64,000 bases of DNA, from assembly GCF_003815915.1 (NCBI RefSeq), contig NZ_CP033929.1, forward strand, positions 3,162,001-3,226,000, written 5' to 3'. The number at the start of each line of letters is the position of its first letter. Positions within the stretch are counted from its first letter, which is position 1. The position numbers were made by a program, and so were the translations under genes. The DNA comes from Chryseobacterium indoltheticum (GTDB lineage: Bacteria; Bacteroidota; Bacteroidia; Flavobacteriales; Weeksellaceae). This document shows, piece by piece, positions 45,401-53,709 of the stretch. Under the pieces are notes generated by a model. It ran no database searches, was not told the DNA's origin, and was given only the letters and a program-made list of their open reading frames with translations.

Positions 45401-45500
45401 AATCGTGTAATTCAAGATTGCCCGGATCTAATTCTGCTAAAAAGCGCTGCATTTGTGATTTTCCTTCACGATAATGTGAAAATGTATCTGTTTTTTTCAT
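42450..45500 (-). CDS. eCIS baseplate J-like protein, Afp11-like (1016 aa)
   Basis: A large wedge protein. The C-terminal third carries the baseplate-J pattern: TEFYRRVSERLRHKHRAITQ then WDYEHLVLQEFPEVFKVKCL, GYVTLMVVPNIKNKNAFDIY and a distal YVDYIDEVKILVN domain. The N-terminal part begins TFSHYREGKSQMQRFLAELD with LFDWLLFANNFANRVNYFD, a variable region in eCIS homologues. It comes 88 bp after the gp25-like gene, and the gene order gp25-J-Afp12 is the usual one. Confidence 0.75.
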   Translation of the reverse strand: MKKTDTFSHYREGKSQMQRFLAELDPGNLELHDFDLFDWLLFANNFANRVNYFDKDDNTKPKGNWGNFFLGDDANAIPRRESVEYKSMKKQVADLMSQFEQDSNLTPHLTLFVCFLKLLDFSKKAFNNLTKRHLDFYYNEILQIEKNDAQSDKAYVIFELAKKAIQEKIPGGTLLDGDKDAKGKKLVYKTDDDLIANQAKVVEVKSFLNDVKKRELKMAPKANTADGLGDKLPEDSNYWWPFGYNSDETVPEKKSIYKELPKAKLGFSVASSLFDLKEGERTVTLKIDFNKNSSQKLQKIPTGDIQNNIKVLCSGEKEWLSGIFLKCLKNEEDQLELSFTLPKDFPAVVQYNKKVLLETFQTSFPVVRFMIEGENYYDIYEALSEKLIKNIEISVDVKGVKSIQIENDNGVLNSEKSYYPFTAQPIKGSNFYIKCPEMFSKKWQNADIIINWKNTPESIKDLYNGYVIKPNQNVSLTDYQALKTPVVGSDAYFKVDTALLDKEIWYPEASNIDVFKKVENGYQTQFSIRNVSDKSGTGESIRLTFNQSSLQDVYPKLYTLALSSDSKLGKLIPNEPYIPFAEDIELNYSAKESAYSYLRKDSEGDFSKSEDVQLYHEDAFGQYEKEVKVPNIVPVHENGGELYIGLEATPQTTVSLLIQMLEGSENPIVDTFDEKEFIEWSILSGNTWIDLSGNILQNETRKFLESGIVKFKISKDIDTSHTRFTDGLVWIRAKSKRSYDAVCKIQGIYTQAILATFQNQDNDLSHLNNGLAANTISKLITRVPQVKSVSQPYNSFDGKYKETDTEFYRRVSERLRHKHRAITQWDYEHLVLQEFPEVFKVKCLNHTSEKSYMAPGYVTLMVVPNIKNKNAFDIYQPRVSRASLNRIQNYVNELNTMHVTAQVINPNYKEVKVETKVKFFEQYDETFYLKQLDEDIKKYISPWAFTDAKDIDFNVVLNVNQLVTYLEQLHYVDYIDEVKILVNNVIQKQALIEVDPKSILVSAKQHNVSITNQVCI

Positions 45501-45588
45501 TTGTTTATATTTATCTTTCTATGGTCAGATGCAATACTTATTGTAATGTTGGTAGTATTCAAAGTGGCTACAGACATCCCGTAATTCA

Positions 45589-45999
45589 TTATATTTCAGT
45601 CGCTTCACCTTTATAAAAAGGAAAAACAATATTGCTTCTTGTATTCGTATTTCTTACTTCGTAGTCAATGTGTATCAAAACTTCTCCTTCAAGCTCGTCC
45701 TGAGTATCAATTTCAATACTTAAAATGTTTATTCTAGGCTCATGGTATAAAATAGCACGTTCAACGATTCCTTTCATTTGAGTGATCAGCGTTAAGTCTA
45801 GAGGTTTGAAGAGCATTTCCTGCAAATCGCATCCGTAATCCGGGAACATTACCCGTTCACCCGGTCTCGTTGACAATAAAATAATAAGACTGTTATTGAT
45901 GTCTTCTACATCGGTGGTCATTGCCAGTTTTCCTTCAGTCTCATTAAACTCAGGCGGAAAACTCCAGCCTATTCCCAAAAAATCTGTATTTATTTTCAT
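45589..45999 (-). CDS. gp25-like baseplate wedge protein (Afp9-like)
   Basis: A 136-residue member of the GPW/gp25 family, which connects inner baseplate to the first sheath ring and carries a lysozyme-like fold. Signature: GIGWSFPPEF near residue 10, then TTDVEDINNSLIILLSTRPG and ERVMFPDYGCDLQEMLF, the ERVM-PDYG-x-L block typical of the family. There is a gap of 151 bp to the PAAR gene upstream. Confidence 0.85.
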   Translation of the reverse strand: MKINTDFLGIGWSFPPEFNETEGKLAMTTDVEDINNSLIILLSTRPGERVMFPDYGCDLQEMLFKPLDLTLITQMKGIVERAILYHEPRINILSIEIDTQDELEGEVLIHIDYEVRNTNTRSNIVFPFYKGEATEI

Positions 46000-46150
46000 A
46001 CGTTATTTGTATTATTAGTTATAGCATCTTGCATCTGTAACATAGAGTTTTAGTTTTTCTAACTGTTTTGTTATGGATGTTTTACATTTTTATTTTAGTT
46101 GAATGTTATTTAAATGCGGTTTATCACTGTGTAAAACTTGTCTTTAAACA

Positions 46151-46441
46151 TCATCCACCAATTAAAACAGTAGCTTCGCCAGCGGATATTACACCTCCAT
46201 GAGCTGTAGAATCTCCCATTCTTGCGGCTGGTTTTCCGCCAATCATGACACTTGAAGATCCTGCTGCGATAGTATCTGGAGGGCCTGTACATACTGCTTT
46301 GTCTCCTACTCTCGCTGCCGGTTTTCCTCCGATCAACACAGTCGGTTCCCCTGCCGGAATGATAGGACCTCCAACGTGTGGAGTTGTTCCCGTCACCATG
46401 GGACAGGTATGCATGTCTGTAATTCTTGCTGCCGGTTTCAT
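46151..46441 (-). CDS. PAAR tip protein
   Basis: A 96-residue PAAR-repeat protein that sharpens the spike. Two PAAR motifs (KPAARVGDKAVC and KPAARMGDSTAHGG) lie among regular glycine turns, with TVLIGG ends. The His and Cys (HTCPM near residue 11, TAHGG near 79) fit the family's zinc site. Its start is 3 bp from the stop of the spike gene, so the two are co-translated. Confidence 0.9.
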   Translation of the reverse strand: MKPAARITDMHTCPMVTGTTPHVGGPIIPAGEPTVLIGGKPAARVGDKAVCTGPPDTIAAGSSSVMIGGKPAARMGDSTAHGGVISAGEATVLIGG

Positions 46442-46443
46442 GA

Positions 46444-48189
46444 TTAATTAATTTTTACTTGAGATCCTTTTACGACTGTTACTGCTCCCGATTTAAGCTC
46501 AGAACCAGAGCTGCCTTCAGCTTTAAACTGGGCACTGGCTTTAATGTTGATATTGGTTCCTTCCATCGTAATGTCGCCTTTTGCCTTGATTTTGATGTCT
46601 TTTCCGCTTTCGATACTGATACCATCTTTATTAAGCGTAAGAATATTAGAATACTCATCTTCTATTTTAATAATGTCTGCATCTTCATCCAAAATCACTT
46701 TTTTGCCTTTTGGAGTTTCCAGCGTGTATGAAATTTTATCGTCATTAAAGATCATTTTCATTTCGCTTCGGGTTACAAATCCTTTTTCGTGATTATCATC
46801 AGAAGCTACAATGGGAGCCGGTTTGGCACTGCTGTTTAACATTCCAAGCACCACTGCGTCATTCGGGTCGTCATTGATGAATCCGATGATGACCTCATCT
46901 CCGATTTCCGGTCTGAAAAACGAACCTCTATTTTCTCCTGCATCCAGCGTAGCCACTCTCGCCCAAATTCCTTCTTCTTCGTTATTGATGATTGGGATTT
47001 GTACTAAAATTCTGTCTTCGCCATCCGGATCTGATTCTAATTGTGAAACAAGGCCAATGTGCAACCCGCTTATTGAAGGAATAATCCCTGAACCAGGCAT
47101 TTCGCTCACATCATAAGTTTCTGAAAACCATGTTGGAGAAAGCCCAAACTGAGCATCAACCAGCCAATTTCCATCGGCAATTTCGTGACGAACACCTGTA
47201 ACGTATATTTTTCCGTTGAATCTGTTTCCTACTCCCTCAAGTGTTAATGAAACTCCCGGTATTACCTCTGGAATTCCTTGAAATTGCACCCTTCCTCTCG
47301 TTCTTGCAAGCTGTTGGAAAGTTGCTTTTGCATCACTCCAATCTTGCAGTTCGTTTTGGGTAAGATTTCCGCCGTGTTTTAATTGTAAATCTTCAATTCC
47401 GAAAACTTTTGCCAAATCTCCTGACGTAAGATTTCCATTGAGTTTAATTGCAGGATCCTGAGCTTCAACTTCTGTTAATTCCTGATCGGTATAACTCCAT
47501 GTTTTGGCTGTAATTTTATTGAATTGATCTCTTGCATCGATTTCTCCGTCAAATTCATGTACAGATGATCCGTAGACTACTGTTTCTACTTCTTTTCCAC
47601 TAAAATCTGGCTTAGCAACTTTTATGGTTCCGTTTTCAACAAAACAAAGTTTACCGTTGGCTTGTGCTCTGGTTAGCATAAAATCCCAATCTGAAGATTG
47701 GTACTGCACCAGCTCTTTATGTGAATTTGAAGTCGCTTCTACATCGGCAGTTGCACCGCTGTTACCAATCAATTCTTCAATGATATCGCTGTCTTTACTG
47801 TCGTAGAAATACTTACTTTTTCTTCCTAAAGTCATTTTTACCGCCTTATCTCGGCATTCTATGATAAGATAAGAAGAGCCGTTTCTAACTTTTATGTTAT
47901 GCTTTACAACAACTCCTTTAAAAATGGTTTCCTCTTCAGAATGGTATCCGGCAGTAATTTCAATTTCTTTTCCCGGAATTAAAAGGTCTTCATTACTTAA
48001 TTTGAAATCTTGTTCTGGTACACTTCCATCTAAAATCACAATGCGGGCATAAGGAATTCTGTTGACTTCTTTTTCTACCACTATGCTTTTTACACCATAT
48101 TTACCTGGCAATTCGGTACCTCCGGACATCACTTTAAAAGTAATCAGGTCCGGATTTTTTGCTGTTTTTATGTATCCGCTATTGTTCAT
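46444..48189 (-). CDS. VgrG/Afp8-like central spike protein (581 aa)
   Basis: Trimeric spike. Residues of about 1-330 are gp27-like (GVKSIVVEKEVNRIPYARIV, KYFYDSKDSDIIEELIGNSG, EFDGEIDARDQFNKITAKTW). About 370-460 is the gp5 OB-fold (DPDGEDRILVQIPIINNEEE then GIWARVATLDAG and RPEIGDEVIIGF), and the C-terminal ~110 residues form the repeated beta-helix needle (KDGISIESGKDIKIKAKGDI). A normal length for Afp8/Pvc8. It carries the PAAR tip encoded next. Confidence 0.9.
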   Translation of the reverse strand: MNNSGYIKTAKNPDLITFKVMSGGTELPGKYGVKSIVVEKEVNRIPYARIVILDGSVPEQDFKLSNEDLLIPGKEIEITAGYHSEEETIFKGVVVKHNIKVRNGSSYLIIECRDKAVKMTLGRKSKYFYDSKDSDIIEELIGNSGATADVEATSNSHKELVQYQSSDWDFMLTRAQANGKLCFVENGTIKVAKPDFSGKEVETVVYGSSVHEFDGEIDARDQFNKITAKTWSYTDQELTEVEAQDPAIKLNGNLTSGDLAKVFGIEDLQLKHGGNLTQNELQDWSDAKATFQQLARTRGRVQFQGIPEVIPGVSLTLEGVGNRFNGKIYVTGVRHEIADGNWLVDAQFGLSPTWFSETYDVSEMPGSGIIPSISGLHIGLVSQLESDPDGEDRILVQIPIINNEEEGIWARVATLDAGENRGSFFRPEIGDEVIIGFINDDPNDAVVLGMLNSSAKPAPIVASDDNHEKGFVTRSEMKMIFNDDKISYTLETPKGKKVILDEDADIIKIEDEYSNILTLNKDGISIESGKDIKIKAKGDITMEGTNINIKASAQFKAEGSSGSELKSGAVTVVKGSQVKIN

Positions 48190-48190
48190 G

Positions 48191-48910
48191 TTATGATATT
48201 TTATCTATGGGTGGAAAGTATACTTCACTTCCTGGTTTTAACTGTCTGAAGTTGACCAATCCGTTTACTTTAGCTACTTCTAAATAGTATTTAGAATCTC
48301 CATAGATTCTTTCGGTCATTAATGGTAGAGTGTCTCCATCTTGTACTATTCTCTTGTGTGTAAGATCCGGAGAAGATGTTTTTACCTCTTTTGCTGCAAG
48401 TTCTTGACTAATTGATTCACTAAATTTCGCTTTCCCAATGGCTCGTAATGGCCGCCCTTCATTGTCAAACAATTTATACTCGACAGTAAATTCTGCTAAT
48501 ACTCCTTTAAATTCAAAATCCCCCCAGTTAAGAATAACATTATAAGGTTTATGAATAAGACCATCAACCTGTCCTGTAGCTATATAAAAAGCTTCGACTT
48601 GCTTTTTTACTGATGTTTTTTCAAAAAATTTCCCTTTTATTTTATTGATAAGTTTATTGCCAGAAAAAGCTTCTGTTACACCTGTACCATCAAATAGAAA
48701 TTCTAACTGTAAATCTGTTGAAGGTGACGCGACATATTTTTTAGTCTCTTTAGGCGCTCCTAATGGTTGACCAGGTTCCAGTTCTGTTTTATATGTAACG
48801 GAATAACCAGTAGGATTTATAAAAGCTGTAAAAGCTCCACTATCAACTCTTTTTTTATAATCAGAGTCTTCATATGTTCCTATTGTAAGTTTTTGAATTG
48901 CTCCTCTCAT
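48191..48910 (-). CDS. LysM baseplate/tube-hub protein (Afp7-like)
   Basis: A 239-residue protein ending in a LysM domain (VQDGDTLPLMTERIYGDSKY then LEVAKVNGLVNFRQLKPGSE, about residues 185-235). The N-terminal part (SGAFTAFINPTGYSVTYKTE, PSTDLQLEFLFDGTGV) is the tube-associated fold of CIS LysM proteins that link spike and tube. The start overlaps the DUF5908 stop (TAATG), and the stop is 1 bp from the spike start, so these genes are tightly coupled. Confidence 0.85.
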   Translation of the reverse strand: MRGAIQKLTIGTYEDSDYKKRVDSGAFTAFINPTGYSVTYKTELEPGQPLGAPKETKKYVASPSTDLQLEFLFDGTGVTEAFSGNKLINKIKGKFFEKTSVKKQVEAFYIATGQVDGLIHKPYNVILNWGDFEFKGVLAEFTVEYKLFDNEGRPLRAIGKAKFSESISQELAAKEVKTSSPDLTHKRIVQDGDTLPLMTERIYGDSKYYLEVAKVNGLVNFRQLKPGSEVYFPPIDKIS

Positions 48911-49071
48911 TATCTTTCTTTTTTACGTTTTTCAATATTTACTACTTGCTCTACGCTTTCGCTGATTGCCCGCATAATTTGTGCTTCATCTACCGATGCG
49001 GTAGTTGTCGTTGCTTCTGCTTTTTCGTCCACATTTATTTTAATGTGAAGCTCTTTTATTTCTATTGGCAT
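48910..49071 (-). CDS. DUF5908-type small eCIS protein (53 aa)
   Basis: A short gene from ATG 49071 to TAA 48910: MPIEIKELHIKINVDEKAEA, a Thr-rich stretch, then DEAQIMRAISESVEQVVNIE and a basic end. The MPIEIKEL-x-IKI start and length of about 50-60 residues match DUF5908, a small protein found between tube and LysM genes in eCIS and related clusters. Its TAATG overlap with the LysM gene and conserved position support it. The role is unknown, perhaps an assembly helper. Confidence 0.8.
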   Translation of the reverse strand: MPIEIKELHIKINVDEKAEATTTTASVDEAQIMRAISESVEQVVNIEKRKKER

Positions 49072-49143
49072 TTCGTTTGTTTTTAATCAATTATTAATAT
49101 TCAAAACACTAATAACCAATGATTTAACATGTATATTTTTAAA

Positions 49144-49259
49144 AATCTAAGCACACAAAGAGTGCATTCAGTCTTGTTATAGACCAATCTTTTGTTTTTT
49201 ATCTGAAAAATTTTGCTGAATGTTATCTGAAAACTAACACACTTTCAGGTGCTTAGATT
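49144..49259. repeat. Long-range inverted repeat in the only large gap of the structural operon
   Basis: AATCTAAGCAC at 49144-49154 and its exact complement at 49249-49259 bracket a 94-bp AT-rich stretch between the tube-like gene and the DUF5908 gene. As RNA this could close a long hairpin. No promoter motif of the shared type is seen here. Confidence 0.5.
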
Positions 49260-49269
49260 AGATTAGAAA

Positions 49270-49737
49270 TTACAAGCCTAAGCTTGCTAACGATGAAGGT
49301 ATTGTGAAATATCTATATTTCAGTTCTATTGTTTCAATAGCAAGTTTGCTTTCTTCTGCGTTGAATTCTGAAACGTTCCATTTTACAGGATATGCCCCAA
49401 CTACATTCCAAACCATTAAAGGTGCTGTAGATTGTAGGCCTCCTGAAAGAGTAATGATAAGGTCTCTGGGTTCAAACTCAAAGTTTTCCATTGCATTTCT
49501 GCACCAGCTTATCAATCCGGAACTTACGATTAAACCACGCTTAAGAACTAAATTTTCATATTTTGGTCTCAAAGGAAGCTGATGAAGAAATCTGTTTTCG
49601 CCTCCTTCGGCATATTCTTCAGTTACAATTTCTGTTGATAAACCAGATATAGACTGAAATCTGGAGTCAATACCCTCTGTTGTTGAAATCCCATTAACAA
49701 TAAAAGAGAAACTAGTTGGAGGATATAAAAGAGCCAT
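49270..49737 (-). CDS. Tube-like protein next to the baseplate (Afp5-like)
   Basis: A 155-residue member of the T4 gp19/Hcp-like tube family, distinct from the two identical tube proteins upstream. Blocks: DSRFQSISGLSTEIVTEEYA then NRFLHQLPLRPKYENLVLKR and LSGGLQSTAPLMVWNVVGAY. In eCIS particles this type forms the first tube ring on the spike (Afp5), and the gene stands next to the LysM/spike genes as expected. It starts 3 bp after the tube stop. Confidence 0.8.
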   Translation of the reverse strand: MALLYPPTSFSFIVNGISTTEGIDSRFQSISGLSTEIVTEEYAEGGENRFLHQLPLRPKYENLVLKRGLIVSSGLISWCRNAMENFEFEPRDLIITLSGGLQSTAPLMVWNVVGAYPVKWNVSEFNAEESKLAIETIELKYRYFTIPSSLASLGL

Positions 49738-49739
49738 GA

Positions 49740-50171
49740 TTAGTTATTTTCGATCGTTAATCCTTCGTGTGCAATTTCCAGAGTTTCAATAGCGACCTCA
49801 TTACCTTCAGCCTTCAAATCTGTTGCATTTACTTTAAGCGGGAATGCATTTTTTACTTTCCAGGTAACTGCCGGCTCTCCATTTTCATCTAAAAGTGAGA
49901 TGGTAATTGATCTTCTTTCTACCGTATTTAACTGAATTGATTGGAACCAAGTAAAAAACTCGTTATCGCTTTTGAAAGTTCCTCTCTTTAAAGTAATGTT
50001 GCTGAAAGTCTTCAGTCCCGGCATTTTAATCTTGCTGAAATCCGGACTTGCGCCATGTCTGTATTCAATTAAAGCTGCTTCAGCATTCAAACCGCTTACT
50101 TCCTGAAATCCTACTTTTGTTCCGCCCCAATCTACTTCAAAGGCAAATTTTACTAATGGATATGTATTCAT
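49740..50171 (-). CDS. Inner tube protein, copy B (Afp1-like)
   Basis: A 143-residue tube subunit of the gp19/Hcp fold: YPLVKFAFEVDWGGTKVGFQ then EVSGLNAEAALIEYRHGASP and the LETLEIAHEG end. The protein is identical to that at 51583-52014. The DNA differs at only a few silent positions, and the flanks are shared too. It would form the hexameric rings that carry cargo. Confidence 0.92.
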   Translation of the reverse strand: MNTYPLVKFAFEVDWGGTKVGFQEVSGLNAEAALIEYRHGASPDFSKIKMPGLKTFSNITLKRGTFKSDNEFFTWFQSIQLNTVERRSITISLLDENGEPAVTWKVKNAFPLKVNATDLKAEGNEVAIETLEIAHEGLTIENN

Positions 50172-50205
50172 AATTATTTATATTTAATTTGTTGTTTTAA
50201 TTATT

Positions 50206-51558
50206 TTATGCTTCTTGAAGCTTGTGTGAAAAACGTAGCACGATAAACTCAGCAGGACGTACCGCAGCCATACCCACTTCAATGACCATTCTGCCTTCCA
50301 GAATATCCTGAGCCGACATTGTTTTATTCAAACCAACGCTTACGTAATAAGCTTCTTCAGGCTTGCTTCCTGCCAATGCTCCGTCTTGCCATTGTTGGTT
50401 TAGGAAATTCTCGATCATTGTTTGTACACGAATCCAGGTATTAGCAGTATTCGGTTCGAAAACGAAACGCTCTGTAGCTTTTTTTACAGACTCTTCTACC
50501 ATGTTGAAGAAACGACGTACAGAGATATATCTCCACTCATTGCTGTTTCCGTCTAATGTTCTTGCGCCCCAAACTAATGTTCCTTTTCCGGTAAAAGTTC
50601 TGATTGCGTTGATTGATTTACCAGCCGTTGCATCTACATTAAGATTTTCCTGATCTTCGTGAGAAATTTTAATTTTGGGCTCTTGTACGAAGTTCAGTCC
50701 TACATTTGCCGGTGATTTCCATACTCCTGAAGTACTGTCTACTTTAGCGTATACTCCGGCCATTGCTGATGATGGAGTCATTACTACTTTTTTAGACTCA
50801 ATTGCTGCTTTAGCTAAGTTGTATAGTTCAGAGTCATGCGTTTTCCAGTACTCTAGAGTATGCTCAGCAATCATAACTGTTGGATCATAACTGTAAGTTA
50901 AAACCGTTTCTAATTTTGGGTAATAAGCAGCTCCATATTTTAAACGCTCTCCACTAGGGCCAGATCCAACATTATCTCTGAAATCCTTAACTGCATCAGC
51001 AGTATTTCCGACAACGTCCATAATGACAAATCTGTCTTTTAATAATTCTGCCTGATCTAAAGCTAATTCATATAAATTATAAGCTTTTAGTCCATCTAAA
51101 CCTTCAGCATCAGGGAAAACAATAAGAGTTGGCTCGTCTTCTTTTTCTAAAGTAGCAAGACCAGCTTTCAACTCATCTAAATCTACTGCATCTACTCCAG
51201 TTGGGTAACCTACAGCGCTTCCTACAGAAACGATATAACATGGTCCACCACCATTGGCAAAATACATTTGCATCGCATAATACATTTTGAAAGGACTAGG
51301 TGCTAAAGTCGCAGTAACAGCTCTGGGTTTAACTGTTGGAGTCGTAGTCGCTGGAACTTCAGTAAGTGAAAAAGTTTCAGCTTTTGCTTTTCCAAAAATC
51401 GTTTCGTATTCCAACATAGAAGAGATTCTTGTTGGTTCATTTCTTGGGCCTTCTGCTGTATATCCGATAAAAGCAGGGATAGCCGTTTCTACTTGTGCTA
51501 CAGATGGTGGGAATTTTGCAATTTCCTCAACGTAGACTCCAGGTGTTTTGTAATTCAT
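50206..51558 (-). CDS. Sheath protein 1 (450 aa, core form)
   Basis: Contractile sheath subunit. The N-terminus YKTPGVYVEEIAKFPPSVAQ, the central variable domain (from about 65 to 230) and the C-terminal core (AIRTFTGKGTLVWGARTLDG then EWRYISVRRFFNMVEESVKK and FLNQQWQDGALAGSKPEEAY) are all typical phage-sheath/Afp sheath blocks. The shortest and presumably the main sheath. Its last ~170 residues are almost identical to those of sheath 2, at DNA level as well. Confidence 0.92.
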   Translation of the reverse strand: MNYKTPGVYVEEIAKFPPSVAQVETAIPAFIGYTAEGPRNEPTRISSMLEYETIFGKAKAETFSLTEVPATTTPTVKPRAVTATLAPSPFKMYYAMQMYFANGGGPCYIVSVGSAVGYPTGVDAVDLDELKAGLATLEKEDEPTLIVFPDAEGLDGLKAYNLYELALDQAELLKDRFVIMDVVGNTADAVKDFRDNVGSGPSGERLKYGAAYYPKLETVLTYSYDPTVMIAEHTLEYWKTHDSELYNLAKAAIESKKVVMTPSSAMAGVYAKVDSTSGVWKSPANVGLNFVQEPKIKISHEDQENLNVDATAGKSINAIRTFTGKGTLVWGARTLDGNSNEWRYISVRRFFNMVEESVKKATERFVFEPNTANTWIRVQTMIENFLNQQWQDGALAGSKPEEAYYVSVGLNKTMSAQDILEGRMVIEVGMAAVRPAEFIVLRFSHKLQEA

Positions 51559-51582
51559 TTTTTTTAAATTTAAAAGTTAATA

Positions 51583-52014
51583 TTAGTTATTTTCAATAGT
51601 TAATCCTTCGTGTGCAATTTCCAGAGTTTCAATAGCGACCTCATTACCTTCAGCCTTCAAATCTGTTGCATTTACTTTAAGCGGGAATGCATTTTTTACT
51701 TTCCAGGTAACTGCCGGCTCTCCGTTCTCATCTAAAAGTGAGATGGTAATTGATCTTCTTTCTACCGTATTTAACTGGATGCTTTGGAACCAAGTAAAAA
51801 ACTCGTTATCGCTTTTGAAAGTTCCTCTCTTTAAAGTAATGTTGCTGAAAGTTTTCAGTCCCGGCATCTTAATCTTGCTGAAATCCGGACTTGCTCCATG
51901 CCTGTATTCAATTAAAGCTGCTTCGGCATTCAAACCGCTTACTTCCTGAAATCCTACTTTTGTTCCGCCCCAATCTACTTCAAAGGCAAATTTTACTAAT
52001 GGATATGTATTCAT
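51583..52014 (-). CDS. Inner tube protein, copy A (Afp1-like)
   Basis: Same 143-residue protein as the copy at 49740-50171. It lies between sheath 2 and sheath 1, so the order sheath-tube is repeated twice. A recent tandem duplication of a sheath-tube pair explains the DNA identity. Confidence 0.92.
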   Translation of the reverse strand: MNTYPLVKFAFEVDWGGTKVGFQEVSGLNAEAALIEYRHGASPDFSKIKMPGLKTFSNITLKRGTFKSDNEFFTWFQSIQLNTVERRSITISLLDENGEPAVTWKVKNAFPLKVNATDLKAEGNEVAIETLEIAHEGLTIENN

Positions 52015-52048
52015 AATTATTTATATTTAATTTGTTGTTTTACTTATT

Positions 52049-53632
52049 TTATGCTTCTTGCAACTTGTGTGAAAAACGTAGCACGATAAATTCAGCAGGA
52101 CGTACCGCAGCCATACCCACTTCAATGACCATTCTGCCTTCCAGAATATCCTGAGCCGACATTGTTTTATTCAAGCCAACGCTTACGTAATACGCTTCTT
52201 CTGGCTTGCTTCCTGCCAATGCACCGTCTTGCCATTGTTGATTTAAGAAATTCTCGATCATTGCTTGTACACGGATCCAGGTATTTGCAGTATTTGGCTC
52301 GAAAACGAAACGCTCTGTAGCTTTTTTCACAGACTCTTCTACCATGTTGAAGAAACGACGTACAGAGATATATCTCCACTCATTGCTGTTTCCATCCAAA
52401 GTTCTTGCGCCCCAAACTAATGTTCCTTTTCCGGTAAAAGTTCTGATCGCATTGATTGATTTACCACCATTTGAATCGATATTGAGAGCATCCTGATCTC
52501 TATCAGAAATTTTAATTGTCGGCTCCTGTACGAAGCTCAGTCCTACATTTGCCGGCGATTTCCATACTCCTGAAGTACTGTCTACTTTAGCGTACACTCC
52601 GGCCATTGCTGATGATGGAGCCAAGACTACAGGTTTAGATTCGATTGCTTTTTTAGCTTGATTGTAAAATTCTGAACTTGAAGTTTTCAGCTCTGCTAAA
52701 TTTGTTACACCAGAAACACCCATTACAGAAACATTTGCGTCTTTGAAATCATAGCTCAACACTGTTTTTAATTTTGGATAATATGCTGCGCCGTATTTTA
52801 AGCGTTCACCACTTTGTCCGGAAGAAGGACCTGAATCTCCTTTAAATGCAGAAATTTCTCCAAGAACATCCATAATGACGAATCTGTCTTTTAATAACTC
52901 TGACTGATCTAAAGCCAGATTATATAAATTATACGCATTAGCAGCTGCAGCGTTGGAGTTTGCAGTAGTAACCTTTGTTAAATTAGTGTTTGCAATCGTA
53001 GCAACTGCATTAGCTGTTAATGCATCAGCATTAGCATCTGTCAAAGCCTTACTGGCTTGCGCCAATTCTTCAGGCGTACCGTTATCTTCTGCATCATCAA
53101 ATACAGCCTGAGCAGCTACAACTGCTGTATTTGCAAGTGTAAGTTCGTGTTGAGCAAGGTCTTTAACCTTTTGTGCAGCAACTACATCAGCCGAACTAGC
53201 AACCAAACCTTGAAGATCAGGGAAAACGATCAATGTAGGCTCGTCTTCTTTTTTTAATAAGTCGAGGCCTGCTTGTAATTCAGCTAAACTTACTGCTGAA
53301 TAATAAACATTCTCAGCTCCTACAGAAACGATATAACAAGCGCCACCACCATTGGCAAAATACATTTGCATGGCATAGTACATTTTAAAATCGCTTACCT
53401 TAGTTTGTGTTGCTGTTGCAACGCCGTCTTTGAAAGCTACAGCAAAAGTTTCAGGGTTTGCTTTTCCAAAAAGTGCTTCGTACTCCAACATTGAAGAGAT
53501 TCTTGTCGGCTTATTTTTTGGTCCATCAGCGGTATATCCAATAAAAGCGGGAATAGCTGTTTCAACTTGCGCTACGGAAGGTGGGAATTTTGCCTGTTCC
53601 TCCACATAGACTCCAGGGGTTTTGTAATTCAT
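52049..53632 (-). CDS. Sheath protein 2 (527 aa) with alanine-rich helical insert
   Basis: A paralogue of sheath 1, with the same N-terminus (YKTPGVYVEEQAKFPPSVAQ) and nearly the same C-terminal core. It differs by an insert of some 85 residues near 147-235 that is very rich in Ala, Asn, Asp and Val (ALTDANADALTANAVATIAN). This should be a helical hairpin on the outer, variable domain of the sheath. Otherwise it has the family's standard blocks. It could form special rings, for example near the baseplate or cap, or present a surface spike along the sheath (inference). Confidence 0.9.
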   Translation of the reverse strand: MNYKTPGVYVEEQAKFPPSVAQVETAIPAFIGYTADGPKNKPTRISSMLEYEALFGKANPETFAVAFKDGVATATQTKVSDFKMYYAMQMYFANGGGACYIVSVGAENVYYSAVSLAELQAGLDLLKKEDEPTLIVFPDLQGLVASSADVVAAQKVKDLAQHELTLANTAVVAAQAVFDDAEDNGTPEELAQASKALTDANADALTANAVATIANTNLTKVTTANSNAAAANAYNLYNLALDQSELLKDRFVIMDVLGEISAFKGDSGPSSGQSGERLKYGAAYYPKLKTVLSYDFKDANVSVMGVSGVTNLAELKTSSSEFYNQAKKAIESKPVVLAPSSAMAGVYAKVDSTSGVWKSPANVGLSFVQEPTIKISDRDQDALNIDSNGGKSINAIRTFTGKGTLVWGARTLDGNSNEWRYISVRRFFNMVEESVKKATERFVFEPNTANTWIRVQAMIENFLNQQWQDGALAGSKPEEAYYVSVGLNKTMSAQDILEGRMVIEVGMAAVRPAEFIVLRFSHKLQEA

Positions 53633-53709
53633 TTGTTAAAAATTTAAAATTAATATTAATTATTCCTCGAAGTAAAAACTTCGAATGTTCATTCGTGATC
53701 GATTGAGTT

